DNA of 45,648 nt from NCBI RefSeq assembly GCF_000754095.2, contig NZ_JQSG02000006.1:1-45648 (forward strand), given 5' to 3'. The DNA is from Acidihalobacter prosperus. GTDB taxonomy: Bacteria; Pseudomonadota; Gammaproteobacteria; DSM-5130; Acidihalobacteraceae. How positions within the stretch are numbered: position 1 is the stretch's first letter; every line of letters starts with the position of its first letter. A program made the translations under genes and the position numbers. A model generated the notes under the pieces. The model saw only the letters and a list, made by a program, of their open reading frames with translations, was not told the DNA's origin and searched no databases. Below are positions 24,915 through 33,380 of this stretch, one piece after another.

Positions 24915-27363
24915 ATCTCATCCTCCATTCCGGATGTCCGCTGTTCATCCAGCGTTCGAACACTTCGTCGGCCTCCGCATCGGCGCGCAGCAGCGCAATG
25001 CCTTCTGCCGGGATATCCACGCGCAGCACGCGCGTACGTCCGTCACGCACGAGTACGGTTTCGCCTTTGGGGCGGGCTTCGCCGATGATCTTCATCTGCT
25101 CGTGGGTCAATCTCAGCCCATCGGAATAGACGGACTCGAACGAGGCGATATCCGGATTGGGCAGCAGGAAGCGATTTGGCGCCGAAGCAAATCCGGTGAA
25201 CGTCCTGGATTCGGCGATTTCCTTGAGCGACTGCGTGGACAGAATCAGCACGCCGTTGAGCTTGCGCAGGGTGCGCAGCCAGTCGTCGAGCTTGCGTGCG
25301 AAGGCCGGATCGTCGAGCGCGAACCAGCCTTCTTCGATATGGATGTAGACCGGAGCGCCGTCGAGCTGCTTGCCGATACGGTGGAAGGCAAGATCCATGA
25401 ACGCACGCGCCGCGCGCGGGAAGCGCAAGACCTCGTCCATCGCGATCCCCACGAAGGCGCCCAGGGTCATGCCGTCAGTCTCGTGGTCGAAATAGCCGGC
25501 GTAACGGCCATCACCGATCCATTGCGCCAGGCGATCGCCGAGCCTGGCCGGCAGCAGTGCCTTGAGCGAGCGCAGGCGTCGGTCGCCGGGTTCGAGCGAC
25601 TGGATGCGCCGGCAGGCCGTGGCAATCTCGTTCACGTCAACCGGCTCGAGTTCTCCGCCGTCGGGAGACAACAGCTGCACCACGAAATCCGTAGCCCAGC
25701 GCCAGTCATCGTCGCCCTCGAGTCCCGCGAAGGGATTGATGCGCATCTTGCCGCTGTCGCCGAGATAGTGGCCGCCCGCCAGCAGGATCATTTTGCGCAG
25801 CGACCGATCCTTGTCGAACACGAACACCCGACTGCGTGGGTACTGCGTCCAGCGCAGGCACATCCAGCCGCCGAGCACGCTTTTACCCATGCCGGTAGGC
25901 CCCAGGATAATGCCGTGGCCGACATCGCCGAGATGCGGCTCCAGCCAGTAGGGTTCCATGGATCGCGTGGCGAAGGTGCAAAGCGCCGGCTGCCGGCTGC
26001 CACTCATCTTGCTCAGATGCCGGGCAATCGAACTGCCCCGCGCTGGACCACGAATGGGCGCCATGTCGGCTATGGCGGCGCCCGATAGATAACTCCAACG
26101 CACGGGTTCGGCCCACTGTCCCGGCAAGGTGCCGGCCCAGGCCGAGATCTGGTGCATGCGTTCGCGCAGCACGGCGAATTCCGCGACATGGAACAACCGC
26201 GAGGCATCCGAGACCGCGCGTTCGAGCTTTTCCGCGGATTCCGCTCGCAGCACCAGCACGGGGAATGCATGTCCCGCGGAGGGCGAATTCGATAAATCGA
26301 GCAGAGCGGCGTCGGCCTCCTTGGCCTGCACGTCCTTGTCGGAATCCACCTGATCGGTTTCCACCTTCATCAGGCCTTCCTTCACGTAGCCGCCAAGACC
26401 CTTGCGCCAGTTGAGCAGGTGGCGCCGGCGCTCCTTGACCGCGCCGCGTGCGGCTTCGGTATCGAGATAGCGCGTAGCGAGCGAGAACACGCATTCACAG
26501 TCGATATCCAGAATCCGGTCAAACACGCCCGGGCCGATGGACTCCGGCCAGGCGTCAGGCACCGTCTTGATGGTCAGCGCCGCGGCATGCACCGTGCGCG
26601 TCGGTCCCGCGAAGTACATCGCGGAGGCATTCTGGTCTAGCGTACATTCGCCCAGGGTTTCATCCAGTGCCTGCAGCGCCGAGCGGGTGCGTAGCGGATG
26701 GTACGGTTCGCTGGGCGAGGCCAGCGCGTTCAGCCAGCCAAGCAGACGTTCTTCGGTCAGGCGATTGAAGCCCGCCGCGGGGAATAACGAGCCGACGCGC
26801 TCGAAGAGCGATTCGGCCTCCGAAACCCGGTCCATCAAGCGGCGGGCATCGTTTTCGAACGCGGCCTGACCCGCCAGGACATTGAGCAGCCATGGGCCGA
26901 TGCCCGAGAGCAGTCCGCTGGCGCCTTCCTGTGCGATGCGTGCGACCAACGTTTCCGCAGGGGTCGGCGGCGACACCATGATCCAGAAGGCGCGGTGAGC
27001 GACATAATGGCTCTTTTTGTTCCAGGCGGCGCGCGCCGCGGCATCCACGCGGCGAGTCACCGGGTCGGAAAAGTCTCCACCCGCCCATCCGGATGACCGA
27101 TCGCGGCGTACCGTCCACCAGGTCTTGATGCGATTGCCGGCGAATCCGTTGATCGCGCGTTCCAGATGCCGGGAATCGCCGGCCTGCTCTGCCGCGCCGC
27201 GGCCTTCGGAGTCGAGTCCGTGGAAACTCCATCCGGCCAGCAGGCCGCCATCCTTGCACAACACGATGCCTGGCGTCAGCGGCGCCACCCAGGGCAGCAG
27301 TTCCGACAACGCGCGGGTGGCCTTGAGCGTCTTGACGCGATCCTTTGCGGCAATCACAGCCAT
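24874..27363 (-). CDS. trbE: TrbE/VirB4 type IV secretion ATPase
   Basis: An 829-residue ATPase, full length for the family. The N-terminal domain (about 1-400) includes RDRSSGWAGGDFSDP. The C-terminal AAA domain has Walker A GPTGMGKSVL near residues 485-494 and Walker B VYIHIEEGWFAL, where the usual Asp-Glu is Glu-Glu, then LILSTQSLKEIAES and RFLLPNPD. It powers pilus assembly and substrate transfer from the inner membrane. Its start overlaps trbD by 10 bases. Confidence 0.95.
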   Translation of the reverse strand: MAVIAAKDRVKTLKATRALSELLPWVAPLTPGIVLCKDGGLLAGWSFHGLDSEGRGAAEQAGDSRHLERAINGFAGNRIKTWWTVRRDRSSGWAGGDFSDPVTRRVDAAARAAWNKKSHYVAHRAFWIMVSPPTPAETLVARIAQEGASGLLSGIGPWLLNVLAGQAAFENDARRLMDRVSEAESLFERVGSLFPAAGFNRLTEERLLGWLNALASPSEPYHPLRTRSALQALDETLGECTLDQNASAMYFAGPTRTVHAAALTIKTVPDAWPESIGPGVFDRILDIDCECVFSLATRYLDTEAARGAVKERRRHLLNWRKGLGGYVKEGLMKVETDQVDSDKDVQAKEADAALLDLSNSPSAGHAFPVLVLRAESAEKLERAVSDASRLFHVAEFAVLRERMHQISAWAGTLPGQWAEPVRWSYLSGAAIADMAPIRGPARGSSIARHLSKMSGSRQPALCTFATRSMEPYWLEPHLGDVGHGIILGPTGMGKSVLGGWMCLRWTQYPRSRVFVFDKDRSLRKMILLAGGHYLGDSGKMRINPFAGLEGDDDWRWATDFVVQLLSPDGGELEPVDVNEIATACRRIQSLEPGDRRLRSLKALLPARLGDRLAQWIGDGRYAGYFDHETDGMTLGAFVGIAMDEVLRFPRAARAFMDLAFHRIGKQLDGAPVYIHIEEGWFALDDPAFARKLDDWLRTLRKLNGVLILSTQSLKEIAESRTFTGFASAPNRFLLPNPDIASFESVYSDGLRLTHEQMKIIGEARPKGETVLVRDGRTRVLRVDIPAEGIALLRADAEADEVFERWMNSGHPEWRMRYVDEMVERQTRRD

Positions 27364-27653
27364 CCTCCCGGCCGGCGGTTTCGGCTGTCCGGGTGTGCCC
27401 AGGGTTCATAGCGATGGCCCTGCTTGGCATAGCGCAGATAGACCTTGAACATGTCAGGGTCCGCGCGATGAGCCATGCCAAGCAACCTGTGAATGCCGAT
27501 GGCGGCCAGAACCCACCAATAGATATGCCCGACGACCACCAGCATGACGGCGAGCGTGAGGTTCCCGACCGCAAGCGGGTAGTCCACGCCCCACAGGACG
27601 CGACCGCCGATCAGGGCGCGCCGAATCATTGTTTTGCGCTCGCCTTCGCTCAC
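27354..27653 (-). CDS. trbD: TrbD/VirB3 small membrane protein
   Basis: A 99-residue protein with two close hydrophobic helices (about 27-65). The starts RRALIGGRVLWGVDYPLAV and LLGMAHRADPDMFKVYLRY are typical of VirB3/TrbD (R-x-L-x-R-P-x-L...G then D-P-x-x). It associates with VirB4 at the inner membrane. It lies three bases after trbC and overlaps trbE. Confidence 0.9.
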   Translation of the reverse strand: MSEGERKTMIRRALIGGRVLWGVDYPLAVGNLTLAVMLVVVGHIYWWVLAAIGIHRLLGMAHRADPDMFKVYLRYAKQGHRYEPWAHPDSRNRRPGGWL

Positions 27654-27656
27654 GAA

Positions 27657-28061
27657 TCAGCCGCCACTCTGGATGTAATTACAGGCCGCCGACCCCGAAC
27701 CTGTCGCGTTGAACAGCCCGGCCCACTGGGTCGCCATCAGGATCAGCGAACCGCCAAACAGTATCTTGATGACGCTGCCGAACACGCCCTTGAGTTCGCC
27801 GAACATGAGCAGCGCGCCGAAAATGGCGATCGCAATGATCACGGCCGCGCGTCCGAAGGTGCCGGACAGAAATCCCGCGATACCGCCGAGCAGCCCGGTG
27901 AAACTGCTGAAATTGCCGCTGAATCCGCCGCAACCCATGCTGAAGGCCTGCGAGGGTTCGGACAGCGACATCAAGGTAAAGCCCGTGAGCCATACGACGG
28001 AGGGACGGGATGCCAGCGCCCACATCCCCCTTTGACAGGCGTCAACCGTTTTTCGATACAT
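27657..28061 (-). CDS. trbC: TrbC/VirB2 conjugative pilin
   Basis: A 134-residue prepilin. The start MYRKTVDACQRGM has AAGGAG before it; the open frame continues upstream but without coding character. A long signal region (about 1-40, ending SQAFS) precedes two hydrophobic helices (GGIAGFLSGTFGRAAVIIAI and FGSVIKILFGGSLILMATQW), the VirB2/TrbC layout. It forms the sex pilus shaft. Ninety-five bases separate it from trbB. Three Cys in the mature part (two near CGGFSG region, one near the end) are unusual for TrbC. Confidence 0.85.
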   Translation of the reverse strand: MYRKTVDACQRGMWALASRPSVVWLTGFTLMSLSEPSQAFSMGCGGFSGNFSSFTGLLGGIAGFLSGTFGRAAVIIAIAIFGALLMFGELKGVFGSVIKILFGGSLILMATQWAGLFNATGSGSAACNYIQSGG

Positions 28062-28156
28062 CGCTCGTTCTCCTTGGATAGGCATTTGCCAGAACGATGT
28101 TCCGCCGGCGGCACACCGCAAAGATGACGAAATAACCGCGTCACAGGCCCTTTTTC

Positions 28157-29158
28157 TCAATTTGCTTTGGCAATGCCCGCCTCGAAGCGGTTTTCCAGCA
28201 CGAATCCGGTATCGTCCAGACCTTCCACGGCGGCCACCGCGACAACCTGCTTCTTGCGCAGGCACACCACGCCACCGACGGAAGCCGCGATCGCGGAGCG
28301 AATGGCCGACTGCGGCCAGGAGCGCGCCTCTTCGGCTTGCCCCACCAACGAAGCCAGGCGGAGCAGCGCGCCGGCGGGCGATCCCGCGTGGATGGTGGAA
28401 AAGGACCCGCCGTGTCCTGTGTTGAACGCCTGCAGCAGATCGTAGGCCTCGCGTCCCCGGATCTCGCCGAGCACGATCCGGTCGGGACGCTGGCGCAGCG
28501 CCTCGCGCAACAACGCACTCATGTCGGCCCCGCCACGCGACTCGAAGCGTACCCGGTTGGGATTCGGCACCGTCAGTTCAGGGGTGTCCTCGATGACGAT
28601 CAATCGGTCCGTCGGCGCCAATTCCGCCAACAAGGCATTGATGAAGGTCGTTTTGCCCGATCCCGTCGCGCCCGCGACGAGGACGTTTCGCGATTCTTCC
28701 AGCAGGCGCAGGGTTTCCTGGCGCACGATCTCGCCGTACATCGCCAGCGAAGCCTGCATCGGTACGTGGCGTCGAATACACAGCGTCGGTCCTTCGACCG
28801 CCGCCGGTTCCAGCACCGCGCCGACCCGCAGATGCCGTCCGACGCGGGCATCCACAATCGGGCACTGATCGCCGGCATCGATGCCGGCCAGCCTGCCGAG
28901 CGCGACAATGGCCGTTTCCACAGCATCCTTGGGCAGGGTGCAGTCGACGCGCCGCATGCCGGCCCTGTCCTCGACCCAGATATCGTCATGCCGGTTGATC
29001 ATGACTTCGGTCACTTCGCCCGCGAACAGGTGACTCAAGGGCATCAACAAGGCGGACAAAAGCCGTTTTGCCTCGCGCGATTCCAGGGTTTCGCCCGGCT
29101 GTGCCGTCAAGGCGTCTTCCAGTCCACCGGCAAGCTGATCGGGGTTCGGGTGCGTCAT
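28157..29158 (-). CDS. trbB: TrbB/VirB11 type IV secretion ATPase
   Basis: A 333-residue hexameric ATPase. The N-terminal domain includes HLFAGEVTEVMINRHDDIWV; Walker A GATGSGKTTF lies near residue 166, then the Asp box VIEDTPEL, Walker B RIVLGEIRGREAYDLL and the His box GGSFSTIHAGSPAGAL. All are intact. The start MTHPNPDQLAGG is chosen on family length; an ATG 12 codons upstream is also possible and neither has a strong ribosome site. It heads the trb operon, divergent from rnc. Confidence 0.95.
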   Translation of the reverse strand: MTHPNPDQLAGGLEDALTAQPGETLESREAKRLLSALLMPLSHLFAGEVTEVMINRHDDIWVEDRAGMRRVDCTLPKDAVETAIVALGRLAGIDAGDQCPIVDARVGRHLRVGAVLEPAAVEGPTLCIRRHVPMQASLAMYGEIVRQETLRLLEESRNVLVAGATGSGKTTFINALLAELAPTDRLIVIEDTPELTVPNPNRVRFESRGGADMSALLREALRQRPDRIVLGEIRGREAYDLLQAFNTGHGGSFSTIHAGSPAGALLRLASLVGQAEEARSWPQSAIRSAIAASVGGVVCLRKKQVVAVAAVEGLDDTGFVLENRFEAGIAKAN

Positions 29159-29288
29159 CGAAATACCTATTTCTGAACGTCTGATTTCCAGCATCGCACC
29201 GTTGTCACCCCATGTTTTCGCTGAATAACGGTTGTGAGCGCGGTTATTTGGGTCCGTGGCGGGTTGGCGCGCCCCTCATGCTGCCTGC

Positions 29289-29933
29289 ATGCAGAACTGG
29301 ATATCCCATCTCCCCGACGGACTGGCCGACGACCCGCTGTTGCGCACGGCGTTGACGCATCGTTCCGCCGGCGAGCCTCACAACGAACGACTCGAATTTC
29401 TGGGGGATGCGGTACTGGAACTGGTCGTGTCCGAATGGCTGTACCGCAAGCCCTCGCAGCTGACCGAAGGCGGCATGAGCAGGCTCCGCACCCGTCTCGT
29501 GGAACGGGATGCGTTGTGCCGGGTCGCGCAGAACATGGATCTCGCCGGACGGATCGCGCTTTCCGGCGCTCACGCGCACCCGGAGACGCCCTCGCCCCGG
29601 GTGCTGGCCGGCGCGGTGGAAGCCATCATCGGCGCGGTCTTCGAATATGCCGGGTGGGAAGCGGCGAAATCCTTCGTCATCGCCCTGCTTGCCGATGCCA
29701 TGCAGCATCTGCCGGAGAACCCCGAAGACGCCAAGGACGCGAAAACGAAACTGCAGGAATGTCTGGCGCGACGCCATAAGACGGGACCGCACTATCGCAC
29801 GGTGTCGACGCGCGGCGGCCAGTTCATCGTGCATTGCACGGCCGGCGGCGTCGGCGGTGTGGGCATGGGGAGTAGTCGGCAAGAAGCCGAGTTCAGCGCC
29901 GCGGCGCAGTGCCTGGAAAAGCTTGCCGGGTGA
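29289..29933 (+). CDS. rnc: RNase III-family protein with altered metal site
   Basis: A 214-residue protein with the two RNase III domains: an endonuclease domain (1-145) with the signature HNERLEFLGDAVLEL (near residue 32) and a double-stranded RNA binding domain (about 150-214) ending QEAEFSAAAQCLEKL. RNase III cuts double-stranded RNA with two metal ions held by two acidic residues in the signature and an Asp and a Glu further on. Here the later motif reads VLAGAVEAIIG instead of LADTVEALIG: the Asp is Gly108, while Glu111 is kept. Activity may be changed. The ATG at 29289 is preferred to a GTG at 29256. It is divergent from trbB with about 130 bases between them. RNase III genes are normally chromosomal near lepA/era; its presence here is unusual. 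Confidence 0.92.
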   Translation: MQNWISHLPDGLADDPLLRTALTHRSAGEPHNERLEFLGDAVLELVVSEWLYRKPSQLTEGGMSRLRTRLVERDALCRVAQNMDLAGRIALSGAHAHPETPSPRVLAGAVEAIIGAVFEYAGWEAAKSFVIALLADAMQHLPENPEDAKDAKTKLQECLARRHKTGPHYRTVSTRGGQFIVHCTAGGVGGVGMGSSRQEAEFSAAAQCLEKLAG

Positions 29934-29938
29934 TCGGT

Positions 29939-29966
29939 TTGCCTGTTTTTAAATTGTGGTTATAAT
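29939..29966 (+). promoter_or_regulatory. promoter of the outer-membrane protein gene
   Basis: TTGCCT (29939-29944) and a perfect TATAAT (29961-29966) are separated by 16 bases. The start codon at 30021 is about 50 bases downstream of the expected transcription start, with AAGGAG at 30007-30012. The element begins right after the rnc stop codon, so the barrel gene can be transcribed on its own. Confidence 0.7.
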
Positions 29967-30020
29967 CCTTCTGCGGTGTTGAAACCGCTATAACATGTTG
30001 GTTAATAAGGAGATCAAATA

Positions 30021-30869
30021 ATGAAGAAAGCGCTTTTCCCCAGCGTCGCCTTGCTGGCTGTTGCCCTGGCCGGACCCGCCTATGCTTACGGCTTTTCGGA
30101 TTTCTTTGGGGCTGTGCCCAACACGATTCAAGATGCGCATTCCGGCATCAATATCGGCATCGGACAGCTTTCGCAGCATTATCAGGAAACCTACAACGGT
30201 GCCTCGCTGGATTCTGAATCCGGCACGATCGACGGTCATGAGATTGGTGTTGGTGGCCAATGGAGTCATTTCGGTTTTCAGACGGATTACAGCCTGTTTT
30301 CCGGAAACACCCATTACAACGGCGCGGTGCAGAATATCCAAACGGGCACCATCACCCCGGTTCAGTCGCAGACGGGAAACAAGATCATCGACTTTGATCT
30401 CAAGTTCGATTACGGATTCTCTCCGTTGCCCGGACTTGCCGTCATGCCGGATGTGTTTTGGGGTCGCCATGCGTGGTATCGAACGCTGGGCGGGGTCGGC
30501 GGCTATCAGGAAGATTATTACAATGGTTACGATGGCGTCGGTCTGGATGTCGATTACAATCTCGGCCGCGGATTCGTGCTATCGGGAAATGTACAGTCGG
30601 GCAACACCTTCGGCGCGTACGACAATATTTATATCGGCTCCGGCACCCAGGTTGATCTTGGGAGCCATAGCTGGACTCAGGAAGGCGTCAAATTGTCTTG
30701 GATTCCGAGTAACAACTGGAATGTGTTTGTGAGCTATTCGCAAACGAAGTTTGGCTACGGCGCTTCTTCGTTGAGCACTGTGCAGACTTCGGCGGGAACC
30801 TTGTCGCTGCTTGAGCCGAACAGCACGACGCGCCAGGATGTCCTGATGCTGGGTGTTCGGGTGTTTTGA
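30021..30869 (+). CDS. outer-membrane beta-barrel protein
   Basis: A 282-residue protein with a signal peptide (MKKALFPSVALLAVALAGPA, then YAYG). The mature part alternates polar and aromatic residues (GHEIGVGGQWSHFGFQTDYS, FDLKFDYGFS, WNVFVSYSQTKFGYG), with Gly/Asn turns. It ends MLGVRVF, with the C-terminal Phe recognised by the BAM machinery. The barrel probably has 10-12 strands. Substrate unknown; candidates are a porin or a surface-exclusion protein of the element. It lies between rnc and CRISPR array 1. Confidence 0.75.
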   Translation: MKKALFPSVALLAVALAGPAYAYGFSDFFGAVPNTIQDAHSGINIGIGQLSQHYQETYNGASLDSESGTIDGHEIGVGGQWSHFGFQTDYSLFSGNTHYNGAVQNIQTGTITPVQSQTGNKIIDFDLKFDYGFSPLPGLAVMPDVFWGRHAWYRTLGGVGGYQEDYYNGYDGVGLDVDYNLGRGFVLSGNVQSGNTFGAYDNIYIGSGTQVDLGSHSWTQEGVKLSWIPSNNWNVFVSYSQTKFGYGASSLSTVQTSAGTLSLLEPNSTTRQDVLMLGVRVF

Positions 30870-30881
30870 TGTTGCTGGCAA

Positions 30882-30914
30882 CCTCAAAGCGGGCTATTTT
30901 GGCCCGTTTTGAGG
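30882..30914 (+). terminator. hairpin after the outer-membrane protein gene
   Basis: CCTCAAA then CGGGC (30882-30894) pairs with GCCCG then TTTTGAGG (30902-30914), a near-continuous 12-bp stem closed by a short TATTTTG loop. It starts 12 bases after the stop codon. The T-run after it is poor (CATCAAAAAA), so it may work better on the opposite strand or as insulation between the gene and the CRISPR leader. It overlaps the beginning of the leader. Confidence 0.5.
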
Positions 30915-30980
30915 CATCAAAAAATCGGTACTTTGAAGCGACCTCAAAAACTGCTCTTTTTTCAATGGATTGGGAGAAGG
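30904..30980 (+). promoter_or_regulatory. CRISPR array 1 leader
   Basis: Seventy-seven bases directly before the first repeat. They match the 77 bases before array 2 (43491-43567) at 63 positions by hand alignment without gaps. The best conserved parts are AAAATCGGTACTTT and TGCTCTTTTTTCAA, followed by GGATTGG and AGAAGG. The leader marks the + strand as the crRNA-sense strand and the site where new spacers would enter. Confidence 0.8.
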
Positions 30981-31133
30981 GTTCCCCCCGTGTATGCGGG
31001 GATGAGAGGATGGGCCTGACGCATGACCCGATCGAGCTTGCGTTCCCCCCGTGTATGCGGGGATGAGAGGAATACACGGCAATGCGGTATTACAACCCGC
31101 GCTAGTTCCCCCCGTGTATGCGGGGATGAGGGA
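30981..31133 (+). CRISPR. CRISPR array 1, three repeats and two spacers
   Basis: Repeats of 29 bases at 30981-31009, 31042-31070 and 31105-31133. Each begins GTTCCCCCCGTGTATG and continues CGGGGATGAGAGG; the last one ends GATGAGGGA, a decayed terminal repeat, which agrees with the leader being at the low-coordinate side. Spacers are 32 and 34 bases. The palindromic CCCCG...CGGGG core and 29/32 spacing resemble type I-E repeats. No cas gene is in the window. Compared with array 2, every repeat here has T instead of C at position 15. Confidence 0.9.
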
Positions 31134-31186
31134 AATCTTGCGTTCATTCAACTGTCTGATAGAGTTTGAGAAACTTTTGACACTGG

Positions 31187-33145
31187 ATGCCAATCATGTC
31201 CACCGCGGCCATTCAGCCCGGTCACGCCTTCAGGGACAACCGTTCGGTGGGTCCCTTGGCCGCGTTTGGGCTGACGCAGGCGCGACAGATACCACTCTTT
31301 CTGCCTCACCGATGGGATGATCTGCGGCGAGCCATAACACAATTAGATTTCAAGCGCGGCGATGTTGGGCAGATGGTTCTCGTGCATGGTGTATTGAGCC
31401 GAGCGCCGGTGCTCAACACTCGCCCCTACCCTCGCCTGATCGGTCAGATGCTGGATGACGACGGACGCGCGCTTGAATTCACCCTTTACGGTACGGCGGC
31501 TGATCTCGAGACGCTGCGGCTCACTTTGCCGTCAGGCTGCCGGGTGCATCTATTCGGCAAACTCGACTTCGCTGGGCGCGCATTGCGCCTCAAGGGCGCT
31601 CAGCCAGTTTCTCCTGAGTGGGTCGGCAAGCTTCGTCCCGTCTACTCTGGCAAGCAGGGTTTGGAGCCGGATGTCGTTCGCCGGTATGTGCTGAACCGAC
31701 TCAAGGCGCAGGTGCCCGATGCCGCTAACTGGCTTCGCGATCAACTGGGCGAGTCGGAGATCAACGAATGGCACATGGTGTCCGGCCTTCCCATGCGGGT
31801 TCCTCTTGAGCGGGTGCTTTGGCTGGCCCATCGTCCGCGAACGCCGGACGAGGGGCGCGCGGCGCAGCAAGTGCTGGAGAGACTCGCCGCCTGGCATGCC
31901 CTGCGCGATCTGCGCGCCACGCAACATCTTGGCGTGGCCCGGTGGCATCATCCCGCCCCCTGGGAACCGCAAGCTAGGGCGCTCGGCTTCGCGCTCACGA
32001 AGGACCAGCGCACTGCCGTTGGGGAAATCCACAAGGATCTTTCCAGACTCAGGCCCATGCGCCGTCTGCTATCCGGCGACGTGGGTACCGGCAAAACGGC
32101 CGTTTTCGCGCTGGCGGCCATCTCCTCCGTGCGTGGCGGTGGGCGCGTGGCTATCCTGCTGCCGAACGAGCGACTGGCCGAGCAGGTACACGAGCGCATC
32201 ATCGGCTGGTGGCCTGATGTCGCCGCTGTCTGCGTGACCGGCACAACTGAAAGTACGAGCGATTTGACGCATGCGCCATTACTGGTCGGCACGACCGCTC
32301 TGTTGCATCGCGAAACAGGCACATTCGATCTGGTCGTGGTCGACGAACAGCACAAGTTTTCCCGTGAACAGCGGGAGAAGCTCGTCGGCGACGGCACGCA
32401 TCTGCTGGAAGCATCGGCAACCTGCATTCCGCGCTCCCAGGCGCTGATTCGCTTTGGCGCGCTAACGGTTTCGAAATTGCGGGACGGACCGGTCAAGAAG
32501 ACCATTCATACCCGTCTCTGGCAAGCCAGCGAGCAGACCAAACTATTTCAACAGATCCGCGAAACCTGCGCATCCGGCAGTCAGGTCATCGTCGTCTACC
32601 CGCGCAAGGCCGGCGCCAAGGAACCCGGCACCGGGCGTGATCGCAAATCGGCCGAGGACATGTTTCATCTGTGGGAGCGTCATTTCCCGGGACAAGTCAT
32701 GCTCTCGCATGGCGGTCTGGATCAGGACGAAAACCGAGCGGCCATGGAGACGATGAAGTCTGGCAAAGCCCGCATCCTGGTAGCCACCACGCTCGTCGAG
32801 GTAGGCATCGATCTACCGGGTGTTAGACGCCTTGTGGTGATGAACCCGGAAACGCTAGGGCTGACCCAGTTGCACCAGTTACGCGGCCGCGTGGCGCGCA
32901 ACGGCGGCGAAGGCTGGTTCGATTTGTATCTATCCCGTCCGATGAAGGAAAAGACCTTGCGGCGCCTCGATGTCATAACGCGCACGACCGACGGCTTCGA
33001 GATTGCGGAAGCGGATCTGAGGCAGCGCGGCCATGGCAATCTTGCCGCCGATTCGAACCGGCAATCGGGAGACGACGGCGTGTTTCTCTTCGGGCGGCAT
33101 GTCGGCTTCGATACCCTGGAAGCGGTTGCCGCGAAAATCGCTTGA
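31187..33145 (+). CDS. RecG-like superfamily 2 DNA helicase
   Basis: A 652-residue protein. An N-terminal OB-like wedge region (about 50-130, with VLVHGVLSRAPVLNTRPYPR) precedes the helicase core. Walker A GDVGTGKTAV lies near residue 296, DEQHKFSREQREKL near 386, motif III ASATCIPRSQAL, and motif VI QLRGRVARNGGEGWFDLYL near 564. This is the RecG order (GDVGSGKT, DEQHRFG, TATPIPRT, QLRGRVGR). Differences are Cys in the TATPIPR motif and Ala-Arg-Asn for Gly-Arg in motif VI. RecG remodels stalled forks and R-loops. The protein is a little shorter than chromosomal RecG (about 690). Start is ATG 31187 or 31196. It lies 53 bases after the last CRISPR repeat. Confidence 0.85.
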   Translation: MPIMSTAAIQPGHAFRDNRSVGPLAAFGLTQARQIPLFLPHRWDDLRRAITQLDFKRGDVGQMVLVHGVLSRAPVLNTRPYPRLIGQMLDDDGRALEFTLYGTAADLETLRLTLPSGCRVHLFGKLDFAGRALRLKGAQPVSPEWVGKLRPVYSGKQGLEPDVVRRYVLNRLKAQVPDAANWLRDQLGESEINEWHMVSGLPMRVPLERVLWLAHRPRTPDEGRAAQQVLERLAAWHALRDLRATQHLGVARWHHPAPWEPQARALGFALTKDQRTAVGEIHKDLSRLRPMRRLLSGDVGTGKTAVFALAAISSVRGGGRVAILLPNERLAEQVHERIIGWWPDVAAVCVTGTTESTSDLTHAPLLVGTTALLHRETGTFDLVVVDEQHKFSREQREKLVGDGTHLLEASATCIPRSQALIRFGALTVSKLRDGPVKKTIHTRLWQASEQTKLFQQIRETCASGSQVIVVYPRKAGAKEPGTGRDRKSAEDMFHLWERHFPGQVMLSHGGLDQDENRAAMETMKSGKARILVATTLVEVGIDLPGVRRLVVMNPETLGLTQLHQLRGRVARNGGEGWFDLYLSRPMKEKTLRRLDVITRTTDGFEIAEADLRQRGHGNLAADSNRQSGDDGVFLFGRHVGFDTLEAVAAKIA

Positions 33146-33153
33146 CGCACAGT

Positions 33154-33380
33154 TCAGCCGAAAAGCTCATTGTGCGAGCCAAGCCGTGCAAGTCGAAGGG
33201 CATCTGATTGACATCCTCCCCGGCATGAATGCCGGAGATTCCTATGGTGCTCAGGCGCGGCACCCTGCCGCCCCTGAGTCGCTTCGGTCATGAGATCAGC
33301 ATCGAGCGTGGCGCGAATCGGCCCTTGGTCTCCCGCTTGTAGTCACGCTTGAACGCGGTGGCGCGATCAATCGTCCGCAT
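33154..33380 (-). pseudogene. remnant of a YafQ/RelE-type toxin gene
   Basis: A start at 33380 inside the antitoxin gene gives MRTIDRATAFKRDYKRETKG, the classic YafQ beginning, but the frame stops at 33288 after 30 residues. A one-base shift restores RATLDADLM, the next family motif. The family middle part is missing, replaced by about 80 bases with an IS200/IS605-type end. After it, the C-terminal family ending LRLARLGSHNELFG is still readable, finishing at 33154. The toxin is therefore broken by at least one frameshift and an insertion/deletion, while both ends remain recognisable. It ends nine bases from the helicase gene, converging with it. Confidence 0.75.
33207..33287 (-). mobile_element. 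terminal fragment of an IS200/IS605-type element
   Basis: On the minus strand the segment contains AGGAATCTCCGGCATTCATG followed by CCGGGGAGGATGTCAA, with a hairpin formed by CCGGCAT and ATGCCGG (33220-33235). This is the form of right ends of IS605/IS1341-group elements as I know them. No transposase is left. It lies inside the broken toxin. The left boundary near 33287 is approximate. Confidence 0.55.

Noticed and set aside
29224-29248. AATAAC/GTTATT repeat between trbB and rnc as a firm operator
   Set aside because: Arms are only six bases with an imperfect extension; kept only as a comparison to the repeat at 45227-45271.
29289-31133. RNase III as processing enzyme for the nearby CRISPR arrays
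   Set aside because: RNase III processing is a type II feature; the repeats look type I-E, and no tracrRNA-like anti-repeat or cas9 was seen.
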